DNA of 46,593 bases from Croceibacterium_A sp965977975. Its GTDB lineage: Bacteria > Pseudomonadota > Alphaproteobacteria > Sphingomonadales > Sphingomonadaceae. Position numbers and translations under genes: made by a program. Under the pieces are notes generated by a model, which was not told the origin of the DNA, searched no databases, and saw only the letters and a list, made by a program, of their open reading frames with translations. Location of the stretch: NCBI GenBank assembly GCA_965977975.1, contig CBHCZH010000008.1, positions 1-46,593 on the forward strand. Direction: 5' to 3'. Below, piece by piece: positions 1 through 8,184 of the stretch (position 1 is the first letter of the stretch; each line of letters opens with the position of its first letter).

Positions 1-305
1 TCGTCGGCATGCCGCACGACATCAAGGGCCAGGGCATCTACGCCTACGTCACCACCGTCGCCGGCACCGAGGACAGCGACGCGCTGCGCCGCGAGCTGGT
101 GCAATGGGTGCGCAAGGAAATCGGCCCGATCGCCACGCCCGACGTGGTGCAATTCGCGCCGGCGCTGCCGAAGACGCGCAGCGGCAAGATCATGCGGCGG
201 ATATTGCGCAAGATCGCCGAGGGGGACGTGGGGAATTTGGGGGATACCAGCACGCTGGCAGACCCGAGCGTGGTGGAGGATTTGCTGCGGAACAGGCCGA
301 ACTGA
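1..305 (+). CDS. acsA: Acetyl-CoA synthetase, C-terminal fragment (gene runs off the left edge)
   Basis: This is the last ~100 residues of an AMP-forming acetyl-CoA synthetase, which activates acetate to acetyl-CoA. The reading frame is already open at the window edge (codons from base 3), so the ATG at 9 is internal and the start lies outside. The C-terminal lid domain is clear: the motif PKTRSGKIMRRILRKIA contains the lysine that is catalytic and reversibly acetylated in this family, and it is followed by the family-typical GNLGDTSTLADP tail. The stop is at 303-305. Nested inverted repeats follow and may end its transcript. Confidence 0.95.
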   Translation, partial: VGMPHDIKGQGIYAYVTTVAGTEDSDALRRELVQWVRKEIGPIATPDVVQFAPALPKTRSGKIMRRILRKIAEGDVGNLGDTSTLADPSVVEDLLRNRPN

Positions 306-339
306 GGGCGCGTCAATGCGCGGAGCGGCCGTGACAGAA

Positions 340-369
340 CCTGCCGCCGTGGCGGCTTCTCCCGGCAGG
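340..369 (+). terminator. Nested inverted repeats downstream of acsA, possible terminator
   Basis: CCTGCCG (340-346) pairs with CGGCAGG (363-369), and alternatively GCCGCC (343-348) pairs with GGCGGC (351-356), followed by TTCT. It sits between the acsA stop and copB. There is no real U-tract, so this is only a candidate. Confidence 0.3.
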
Positions 370-432
370 GGACCCGGCTTTGGCACCCCGGAAGAGCATC
401 CCCTGTCGCCACAGAAGCTTACGACTTCCAGG

Positions 433-1128
433 ATGATCGTGCTTCGCCTTGCCTACGTCGCCGCGCTCGTAGCGGTGCTGCTTCCCGAAGGGGCATCCGC
501 GCAGGAAGTATCCGGCGAGGTCGATCTGCTGGAGCTGCACGCCAATTCCGATGAGGCGAACGTAGCGATCGATTCGACCCTCGAACTGCGCGAGGATTCG
601 TGGGGTATCGTGGTCAAGGCGGCAGGAAACGGGGACGTCGGGCCCTCGATGGACGAGCTGGAAACCCAGGTGCTATTCCTGAAGCAACTCGCCCCATCGA
701 CTGCGGTGCTCGTGGGTGTGCGGCACGATTGGCGCCCGGGCAGCGACCTGAGCCACGCCAGTGCCGGATTGACCCACGATTTCACCGATTGGCTGAGCGG
801 CGAGATATTCGGATACGTTTCCGAAAGCGGCAACTTCACCGGATCGGGCGAAGTCGTTGCGGCGATCGGGCTGGCCGAACGGCTAACGCTCGAACCGCGG
901 GTGGAGCTCCTGTGGGCGGCGCAGGACGTGGTCAGCGAGGGCTTTGCGGCCGGGCTCACCGAGCTTTCCGCCTCGGTGCGGTTGCGCCGGGCGTTGAGCG
1001 AGAATGTCGATGCCTACGTTGGCGTCATTCACGAACGATTACTTTCGGATACGCGAGCGATGGCGCGCGCAGCCGGCGAGTCGGTGCAATCGACGCGGGG
1101 CATCGTTGGTATAGGTCTACGGTTCTAG
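433..1128 (+). CDS. copB: Copper resistance protein B (outer-membrane barrel)
   Basis: A CopB-family outer-membrane protein, thought to bind or sequester copper at the cell surface. I place the start at ATG 433 because a normal signal peptide begins there (MIVLRLAYVAALVAVLLPEG, cleavage near ASAQ). The frame stays open upstream to ATG 316, but those 39 extra residues look non-coding. The mature ~210 residues show CopB hallmarks in order: an early segment resembling LELHANSDEANVAIDS, GVRHDWRPG, LEPRVELLWAAQDV, an ARAAGESVQSTRG segment and a terminal aromatic residue (GLRF) for barrel assembly. At 231 residues it lacks the long Met/His-rich N-terminal region of classical CopB. The multicopper oxidase copA that often precedes copB is absent; copC and copD follow. 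Confidence 0.85.
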   Translation: MIVLRLAYVAALVAVLLPEGASAQEVSGEVDLLELHANSDEANVAIDSTLELREDSWGIVVKAAGNGDVGPSMDELETQVLFLKQLAPSTAVLVGVRHDWRPGSDLSHASAGLTHDFTDWLSGEIFGYVSESGNFTGSGEVVAAIGLAERLTLEPRVELLWAAQDVVSEGFAAGLTELSASVRLRRALSENVDAYVGVIHERLLSDTRAMARAAGESVQSTRGIVGIGLRF

Positions 1129-1179
1129 CTGCCTCGTGCCGGTGAAGCTGGTACGAAGATGCAATTGGGAGAAACTGAG

Positions 1180-1548
1180 ATGCACAAGTTGAATTCTGCG
1201 GCACTGGCGGCAGCGAGTGCCCTGGCGATGTTCGTAGCCTCCCCTGCCTTCGCGCATGCCAGGCTGGTGAGCTCCACTCCGGCCGACAACGCCGCGGTCG
1301 CCGCTCCAAGGACCATCGTCCTGAACTTCAACGAGCAGTTGGTCGCCGCCTTCACCAAGGTCGAGCTGACGATGCCCGAACACGGCGCGATGAAAGTTGC
1401 CGCCAGCAGCGCTTCCGCGGGCGAGGGCAAGACCGTGGTCGTCACACCCGCCCGTCCTCTCGGCCGGGGCGCCTACAGGCTGGTCTGGAGCACTGCGTCC
1501 GCGGACGGCCACAAGATGAACGGCGAGATCAGCTTCACCGTCCGCTGA
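1180..1548 (+). CDS. copC: Copper resistance protein CopC, periplasmic
   Basis: Small periplasmic copper chaperone of the CopC/YobA family (122 residues). I choose ATG 1180 over ATG 1159 because GGGAG lies 8 bases upstream and the signal peptide starts there (cleavage AFA/HARL after residue 25). The mature protein therefore begins with histidine, the N-terminal ligand of the Cu(II) site in this family. The other expected ligands are visible in SADGHKMNGE (Asp and His) near the C-terminus. The fold is a short cupredoxin-like barrel (VSSTPADNAAV, LNFNEQL, TPARPLGRGAYRLVW). The copD GTG start lies one base after its stop, so the two are almost certainly co-translated and form a periplasm-to-membrane copper relay. 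Confidence 0.93.
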   Translation: MHKLNSAALAAASALAMFVASPAFAHARLVSSTPADNAAVAAPRTIVLNFNEQLVAAFTKVELTMPEHGAMKVAASSASAGEGKTVVVTPARPLGRGAYRLVWSTASADGHKMNGEISFTVR

Positions 1549-1549
1549 G

Positions 1550-2470
1550 GTGATCGAGCCGGTCATCATTGCCCTAAGGTTGGTGCAATATGCCGCAGCG
1601 GCGGTGCTGTTCGGTTCGGCCGCGTTCCATCTTTACGCGCCGGTCGCCGACCTCTCGCCGAGGCTCGCGCGCCGCGCCCGGGCCTTGCTGGTCGCGGCGG
1701 CGGCACTTCTGGCCATCGCATCAATCGCTGCGATCGGTGCCCAGTCAGCGTTCTTCGCCGGCTCGCTGGATGGAGGCCTGGCGCGTGAAAGCCTCGGTGC
1801 CGTTGCGTTCCAGATGGACCTGGGCAAGGCGGCACTAGTCCGCTCCGCGGCTGCCGTCGTGGCGCTGGCGGCGCTGGCCGCACTGGCGCCGGGGCGGCTG
1901 GCCTGGGTACTTGCGGCGGCGTTCGGCGGCGTGGCGACGGTCAGTCTCGCCTGGATGGGCCATGCCGGGGCCGGGGAGGGCGACACTGGCCGCATTCTCC
2001 TTGCCAGCGACGTGCTCCACCTCCTTGCCGCGGCAGGATGGTTAGGAGCCCTGGCAGGCTTCGCGCAGTTGCTTTTCGTCAAGCCCGCGACCCCCGAGCT
2101 GACGCGTGCGCTGCACTCAGCGCTTAGTCGCTTCGCGGCGGTCGGATCGACGCTGGTGGCGATCTTGGTTGTCACGGGGGCGGTCAATACGCTGTCCATC
2201 GTCGGGCTGGCGGGAATCTCGACGATCTGGACCAGCGCTTACGGCCAATTGCTGCTGCTCAAGCTGGCGCTGTTCGCCACCATGCTGGGGCTTGCCGCGG
2301 TCAACCGGTTTCGGCTTACTCCTGCCTTGGCAGGCGAGATTGCCGATGCCCAACCGGCGCGAGGCGCGCTGCGCCGCCTGCGCCGGAGCGTGGTTCTGGA
2401 GACTCTTGCCGGCGCGGGAGTGCTGGCGCTGGTCTCCTGGCTCGGCACGCTGTCGCCCGCCACGGTCTGA
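1550..2470 (+). CDS. copD: Copper resistance protein CopD, inner-membrane
   Basis: A polytopic inner-membrane protein of the CopD family (306 residues, about eight hydrophobic helices) that is thought to receive copper from CopC and move it across the inner membrane. The start is GTG 1550, one base after the copC stop; no ATG gives a better N-terminus, and the frame begins directly with the first membrane helix (IEPVIIALRLVQYAAAAVLF). Family features include AWMGHAGAGEGDTGRILLAS with its histidine, VLHLLAAAGWLGALAGF, and a late YGQLLLLKLALFATMLGLAA-type helix pair followed by NRFRLTPAL. A short hairpin follows the stop. Confidence 0.92.
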   Translation: MIEPVIIALRLVQYAAAAVLFGSAAFHLYAPVADLSPRLARRARALLVAAAALLAIASIAAIGAQSAFFAGSLDGGLARESLGAVAFQMDLGKAALVRSAAAVVALAALAALAPGRLAWVLAAAFGGVATVSLAWMGHAGAGEGDTGRILLASDVLHLLAAAGWLGALAGFAQLLFVKPATPELTRALHSALSRFAAVGSTLVAILVVTGAVNTLSIVGLAGISTIWTSAYGQLLLLKLALFATMLGLAAVNRFRLTPALAGEIADAQPARGALRRLRRSVVLETLAGAGVLALVSWLGTLSPATV

Positions 2471-2500
2471 CCGGCGGATTCGGTGGGTTGTTCCCGCCGG
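2471..2500 (+). terminator. Hairpin immediately after copD
   Basis: CCGGCGG (2471-2477) and CCGCCGG (2494-2500) form a perfect 7-bp stem starting at the base after the copD stop codon. The loop is 16 bases and there is no U-tract, so it may be a weak terminator or a 3' stabilising element for the copBCD message. Confidence 0.35.
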
Positions 2501-2635
2501 CGTGAGGATGCGCGAAGATTGTGCCGTTGGTGAGGGCCAAATCGGCGAAATGCGTTGTTGGGACGCAGGCATCTTGAGCCAACCGACATTTCGACCGTGA
2601 GCCGGCGGAATGTCCCCTGGGGATGGGAGTTGGCC

Positions 2636-3843
2636 ATGGCGACGACGGCGCAGGGATTCCAGCCGAGGGTGGGCTCGATCGCTCCGCCCGCCGCAAAGGT
2701 AGGTGTCGGCTCGCGCATCGGTTCGATCGATGCGCTGCGCGGTCTGGTCATGCTGTTCATGCTTCTCGACCACGTGCGCGAGACCTTCTTCCTCTACGTC
2801 CCGGTCGGCGATCCGGTCGATGCCGCCACGACCGATCCGAGCCTGTTCTTTACCCGGATCACCTCGACCTTCTGCGCCCCCACCTTTGTAGCCCTCACGG
2901 GCCTCTCGGCGTTCCTTTACGGCCAGAAGCACACGAAGCGCGAGGTAAGCTGGTTCCTGTTCAGCCGCGGCTTGTTCCTGATGCTGCTGGAAGTGACGCT
3001 GATCTCGTTCGCCTGGCCGACCCAGGACCTCGTGTTCCCGCCGAGCACGCTGTGGCTTCAGGTAATCTGGGCGATCGGCCTCAGCATGGTGGTGCTCGCC
3101 GCGCTGATCCACCTTCCACGCGCGGTGCTGCTGGCGTTGGGGCTGAGCATCGTTGTCCTGCACAACCTGCTCGACCCGATCTATGTCGGCCCCGACTCCC
3201 CGTTCTACTATCTCTGGGCACAGCTCCATCAGCGCGAGCTGATCGAGATCGGCGGTGGCGTCGCGATCAAGACCAGCTATCCGGTCCTGCCGTGGATTGG
3301 CCTTATGGCGCTGGGCTATTGTGCGGGACCGTTGTTCGGAGGCTCGACAACACCGGACCAGCGGATGCGGCGCCTGCTGCTGCTGGGCTTGGGCCTGGTC
3401 GTCGGCTTCGTCGCGATCCGGTGGCTCAACTTCTACGGCGACGAGCCCTGGGCATATGGTGAGAATCCACTGCGCACGGTGATGAGCTTCCTCGCCCTCA
3501 CCAAGTACCCGCCGTCCCTGCTGTTCCTGATGCCCACTGTGGGGGTCGGCTGCCTGTTGCTGGCGCTGTTCGAGGCCCGCAACAAGAGCCCGGTTTTGCC
3601 GCACCTGGCATACTTCGGCGGCGCGCCGATGTTCTTCTATGTCCTCCACCTCTACCTGCTCAAGCTGCTGTACAATGCCGCCTACGCCACCTTCGGACCC
3701 AACAAGGGTGAACTATTCGGCATCGACGGCGTGTGGGCCGTGTGGCTGATCGCCGCGGCCCTGATTGTCCCGCTCTATTACCCGACCCGGTGGTTCGCCG
3801 AGCTCAAGCAGCGACGCAGGGACATCTGGTGGCTGAAGTACCT

Positions 3844-3847
<4 letters not shown>
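2636..3847 (+). CDS. DUF1624 / heparan-alpha-glucosaminide N-acetyltransferase-like membrane protein
   Basis: A polytopic membrane protein of 403 residues in the DUF1624/HGSNAT-like group, predicted to move acyl groups across the inner membrane; the substrate is unknown. The recognisable start of the domain is RIGSIDALRGLVMLFMLLDH followed by VRETFF, with the conserved histidine that corresponds to the acyl-accepting residue region of the family. About nine to ten hydrophobic helices follow, ending in basic residues (KQRRRDIWWLKYL). ATG 2636 is chosen because GGGAG lies 7 bases upstream; an upstream open stretch adds an implausible N-terminus. Its stop overlaps the next start (ATGA at 3844-3847), so it is translationally coupled to an aldehyde dehydrogenase. 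The context among metal genes is unexplained. Confidence 0.8.
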
Positions 3848-5334
<1,487 letters not shown>

Positions 5335-5361
5335 GCGCAAGACGCCGTGGAGGGCTGTGGG

Positions 5362-5382
5362 TTCGCGGGATTGTTCCGCGGA
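5362..5382 (+). terminator. Short hairpin between aldehyde dehydrogenase and DUF4198 gene
   Basis: TTCGCGG (5362-5368) pairs with CCGCGGA (5376-5382) with one G-U pair and a 7-base loop. It lies 28 bases after the aldehyde dehydrogenase stop in a 121-base gap. No U-tract follows, so the call is weak; the same gap must hold the ribosome binding site, and perhaps a promoter, for the next gene. Confidence 0.25.
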
Positions 5383-5455
5383 GGGGCCAAAAAACGGGAT
5401 AAAGTCGTTTGCCGACGGCGCAGCATGGCTTCCGCGAAGAAGTAGGGAGAACGTC

Positions 5456-6196
5456 ATGAATTCGAGCCGAATGGTCCTCGCCGCCCTCGCCGCCGCCGGC
5501 ACCGTGCTGGCCGCGTCGTCGGCCGGCGCTCACGGTATCTGGTTCGCGCAACGGGCCAAGCAGCTTGCCTTGATCTACGGTGTGGGGGCCGACGATCTCG
5601 ATGCCGTGCGCCGGATGGACAAGATTACCTCGTTTGCCGGCTACGATGAAAACTGGCAACCGGTCGAGACCGAGCTGCGAGTGGCGGGCCCGATCCCCGT
5701 GGTGGATAGTGCGGAGCCCATCGCCGCCGTGACTGCGGTGATGAATTACGGTGTCTGGACCAAGACCCCGGACGGCCAATGGCACAACGCGGGACTCGAC
5801 CAGCATCCAGACGCGGTCGTCAGCGAACGGACGATGAAATACGCCGTCTATCTCGCGAAGATGCCAACCACGGCCGTGCCGCTGCTGCCCAACCAGACGC
5901 TGCAGGTGGTGCCGGTCGGCGCTATCCCGGAGCTGAAGGACCAGCCGGTCAAGCTGCGGGTCTACTATGAAGGCAAGCCGGTGGCGGGGGCCAACGTGCT
6001 GGCCGATTACGTCAACGATCCGGACCAGACGCCGCTCAAGACCGACGCGCAGGGCGAGGTCACGATGCCGGTGCGCAACCAGGGTCAGAACACCGTGATC
6101 GCCTACATCGTCGTGCCGAGCAGCGAGCCGGCACTTTACGAGAAAGTCGAACATCGCGCGTCGCTGACGTTCGTCCTGCCGCACCTGCCCGAGTAA
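5456..6196 (+). CDS. DUF4198 periplasmic metal-uptake protein (NikK-like)
   Basis: A secreted 246-residue protein of the DUF4198 family. Members accompany nickel/cobalt transporters (NikK is the extra periplasmic component of the nickel ECF system) and other TonB-linked metal uptake loci. ATG 5456 has GGGAGA 7 bases upstream and starts a clear signal peptide; the predicted cleavage AGA/HGIW leaves histidine as residue 1 of the mature protein, a common metal ligand. The C-terminal half is an immunoglobulin/carboxypeptidase-regulatory-like region (KLRVYYEGKPVAGANVLADY, TDAQGEVTMPV). It starts a tight run with the next three genes. The metal (Ni, Co or Cu) cannot be told from sequence; the neighbours point both ways. 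Confidence 0.82.
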   Translation: MNSSRMVLAALAAAGTVLAASSAGAHGIWFAQRAKQLALIYGVGADDLDAVRRMDKITSFAGYDENWQPVETELRVAGPIPVVDSAEPIAAVTAVMNYGVWTKTPDGQWHNAGLDQHPDAVVSERTMKYAVYLAKMPTTAVPLLPNQTLQVVPVGAIPELKDQPVKLRVYYEGKPVAGANVLADYVNDPDQTPLKTDAQGEVTMPVRNQGQNTVIAYIVVPSSEPALYEKVEHRASLTFVLPHLPE

Positions 6197-6211
6197 TTAG
6201 GAGCGATCGAC

Positions 6212-6595
6212 ATGAAAACCGGACTGATCCGAACGGCACTGGCCGGCTTGCTGCTGACAGCAGCCTTGCCGGCGCACGCCCACGGCAGCATGGAGCCGCG
6301 CCACGGCGGCGCTGTGCAGATGACAGGCGAGATCGTGTTCGAGCTCGTCACGGCGGCCAACGGCCTCTCGGTCTATCTGACCGAGGAGGACGAGCCGCTG
6401 GCCGCGTCGAGGTTCACTGCCTCGGTCATCGTCACCGCGCCCGGCGGAGCGAAGACGACACACCCGCTCGTGGCACAACAGGGCAATCTGTTCCTCGCGC
6501 GAGGAATCAGGCCCGCCCGGGGCTCGAGGGTAGTCGTCAGCATCGTCGACAAGGCGAATAGCGCCAAAACCTTCGCGAGCTTCCAGTTAAGGTGA
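6212..6595 (+). CDS. Small secreted His-containing protein, function unknown
   Basis: A 127-residue exported protein. The signal peptide (MKTGLIRTALAGLLLTAALP) ends at AHA/HGSM, so the mature chain starts with His and continues HGSMEPRHGGAVQMTGEIVF. The HGG turn followed by a beta-strand resembles the start of periplasmic metal-binding modules seen in CusB-like proteins, but I cannot name the family. The rest alternates short beta-strands. It lies 15 bases after the DUF4198 gene and its stop overlaps the GTG start of hupE (GTGA at 6592-6595), so the three are one translation unit. A role as a periplasmic metal carrier for HupE is inferred only from context. Confidence 0.75.
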   Translation: MKTGLIRTALAGLLLTAALPAHAHGSMEPRHGGAVQMTGEIVFELVTAANGLSVYLTEEDEPLAASRFTASVIVTAPGGAKTTHPLVAQQGNLFLARGIRPARGSRVVVSIVDKANSAKTFASFQLR

Positions 6596-7329
6596 GGGTC
6601 ATCGGCGCGACAGGCGTTTCGCCCGCGAGCGTGGCGGAGCTGGCTCGGCGCTTTGCCCCCGCTTTTCTGGCCGTGCTGCTGCTAGCCTGGGGCGCGGCCC
6701 TCCGGGCGCACGGCGTCGACGAAGACGATCAGGCCTTCATCGAGGGGGCCGCGGGCGTCAACATCATCCCGTACATGTACCTTGGCGCCAAGCACATGGT
6801 CACCGGCTATGACCACCTGCTGTTCCTCGCCGGGGTGATCTTCTTCCTTTACCGCATGCGGGACGTCGGCACTTATGTGACGCTCTTCGCCATCGGCCAC
6901 AGTTCCACGCTGCTGGCCGGGGTGCTCCTCGACATCCGCGCCGACCCCTACATCGTCGATGCGATCATCGGCCTGTCGGTTGCCTACAAGGCGTTCGACA
7001 ATCTTGGCGGCTTCAAGCAACTCGGCTGGCAACCGAACGCGAAGGCAGCGGTGCTGATCTTCGGGTTCTTTCACGGCTTCGGCCTGGCCACGAAGCTGCA
7101 GGACCTCACGTTGAGCCAGGATGGGATGATCCCCAACCTGGTCGCCTTCAACGTGGGCGTGGAGCTCGGGCAGCTTCTCGCGCTCTCCTTCATCCTCATC
7201 GCGATGAACTTCTGGCGCCTCACCGGCAGCTTTCGGCACAACGCGGTTCGGGCGAACGCCGTGCTGATGTGTGCGGGCTTCGTCCTGATCGGCCATCAAC
7301 TTACCGGATATTTCACTCAGGGAGCCTGA
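6592..7329 (+). CDS. hupE: HupE/UreJ-family metal permease
   Basis: An inner-membrane HupE/UreJ-type permease (245 residues), a family linked to nickel or cobalt entry. The start is GTG 6592, overlapping the previous stop. The N-terminal hydrophobic stretch ends LRA/HGVDEDD, which may be a cleaved signal leaving an N-terminal histidine. The family motifs are all present: HMVTGYDHLLFLAGVIFFLY, FAIGHSSTLL, IFGFFHGFGLATKLQ and FNVGVELGQLLALSF, each with the conserved His, Asp or Glu inside membrane helices. The next gene starts one base after the stop. There is no urease or hydrogenase gene nearby, so the metal may serve another enzyme or may be copper. Confidence 0.9.
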   Translation: MRVIGATGVSPASVAELARRFAPAFLAVLLLAWGAALRAHGVDEDDQAFIEGAAGVNIIPYMYLGAKHMVTGYDHLLFLAGVIFFLYRMRDVGTYVTLFAIGHSSTLLAGVLLDIRADPYIVDAIIGLSVAYKAFDNLGGFKQLGWQPNAKAAVLIFGFFHGFGLATKLQDLTLSQDGMIPNLVAFNVGVELGQLLALSFILIAMNFWRLTGSFRHNAVRANAVLMCAGFVLIGHQLTGYFTQGA

Positions 7330-7330
7330 C

Positions 7331-7948
7331 ATGTCGTCTCTCAATGAATCCGTGTCGTCCGACGGTTCTGTTGCCGCACTCAACAGCGCTTCTGCTTCCC
7401 CTGCCACTTTGCGCAAGGCGACAGCCGCCGCGGCGCTGGGGGCAGCTGCGATCCTGGTGCTCGTGGTTCTTCCAGCCGAGGCCGGTATCGACCCTACCGG
7501 CGCGGGTTCCGCCCTCGGCCTGACCGGCATGGCGGCTGCCGCGTCGGACCCAGCCGAGCCTGCCGCTGCCGTAAGAGCGCCCTCGCTGCCGACTCGCGAC
7601 ACCATCGAGCGCACTGGTGCGTGGCACCAGGACCAGCTGACGATCGAGCTTGCGCCGCATACGGGCACCGAGCTGAAGGCGCGGATGGAGGAGGGCGACA
7701 GCTTCGTCTTCGAGTGGCGATCGGAGGGCGGCCCCGTCAAGGTGGACATGCACGGCGAGCGGCCGGACGCCGCGGAAGGCGAGTTCACCAGCTATTGGGA
7801 GGAGCGCGAACTGGCTTCCGCCCAAGGCGCCTTCACTGCCCCTTATAGCGGGAATCACGGTTGGTATTGGCGGAACAAGGGGGACACGCCGGTCACCGTG
7901 ACGGTGCGTACGACCGGATTCTACGGCGAGCTATTCCGTCCCAGCTAA
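7331..7948 (+). CDS. Transmembrane anchor protein paired with HupE
   Basis: A 205-residue protein of the kind usually labelled transmembrane anchor protein, repeatedly found next to HupE in sphingomonads. It has a Ser/Ala-rich cytoplasmic N-terminus (~1-28), one membrane helix (~29-48, AAAALGAAAILVLVVLPAEA) and a periplasmic domain with paired Trp/His/Tyr residues (KVDMHGERP, YSGNHGWYWRNKGDTPVTV). The GNHGWYWRN segment resembles a small beta-sandwich lipid- or ligand-binding end. ATG 7331 lies one base after the hupE stop, so it is part of the same operon. It may anchor or scaffold the uptake complex, but no biochemical role is known to me. Confidence 0.75.
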   Translation: MSSLNESVSSDGSVAALNSASASPATLRKATAAAALGAAAILVLVVLPAEAGIDPTGAGSALGLTGMAAAASDPAEPAAAVRAPSLPTRDTIERTGAWHQDQLTIELAPHTGTELKARMEEGDSFVFEWRSEGGPVKVDMHGERPDAAEGEFTSYWEERELASAQGAFTAPYSGNHGWYWRNKGDTPVTVTVRTTGFYGELFRPS

Positions 7949-7958
7949 TGCTGGCGGT

Positions 7959-7980
7959 CTGCGGGTGCAGGCGCACGCAG
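7959..7980 (+). terminator. Hairpin after the hupE operon
   Basis: Ten positions on each side of a 2-base loop (7959-7968 with 7971-7980) pair with one mismatch, eleven bases after the stop of the anchor-protein gene. There is no U-tract. The following ~200 bases, up to the receptor gene at 8185, include a locally A+T-rich stretch (about 7981-8020) that is the likely promoter of the receptor. I found no Fur-type or cobalamin-riboswitch signature there. Confidence 0.35.
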
Positions 7981-8184
7981 CATAAACCACTTCCGCGCAT
8001 ATTATTTCACAATTTTAACGCGGCGGAGCACCCCGCATTCGACAAGAAATTTCCCGCGCCGCCCTTAGGCTTGGACGGTCGGGAGAGAAGGATAAAAACA
8101 GGAATTCCGCAAGGTTTTCCGATGCTTCCGTTGGGTCAGCAGTCGTCGCCGATTCTTAGGGCGGCCATCTGGGGGATTTGTGAA

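Noticed and set aside
316..432. N-terminal extension of copB starting at ATG 316
   Set aside because: The extra 39 residues cover a likely terminator hairpin and would bury the signal peptide.
2117..3649. Minus-strand open frame across copD and the DUF1624 gene
   Set aside because: Low-complexity Gln/Arg/His-rich translation, spans two well-supported plus-strand genes and their gap, no domain visible.
7981..8184. Cobalamin riboswitch or Fur box before the receptor gene
   Set aside because: I looked for the B12-box and conserved core of the cobalamin riboswitch and for a GATAAT-type Fur palindrome and found neither; only an A+T-rich promoter-like stretch is present.
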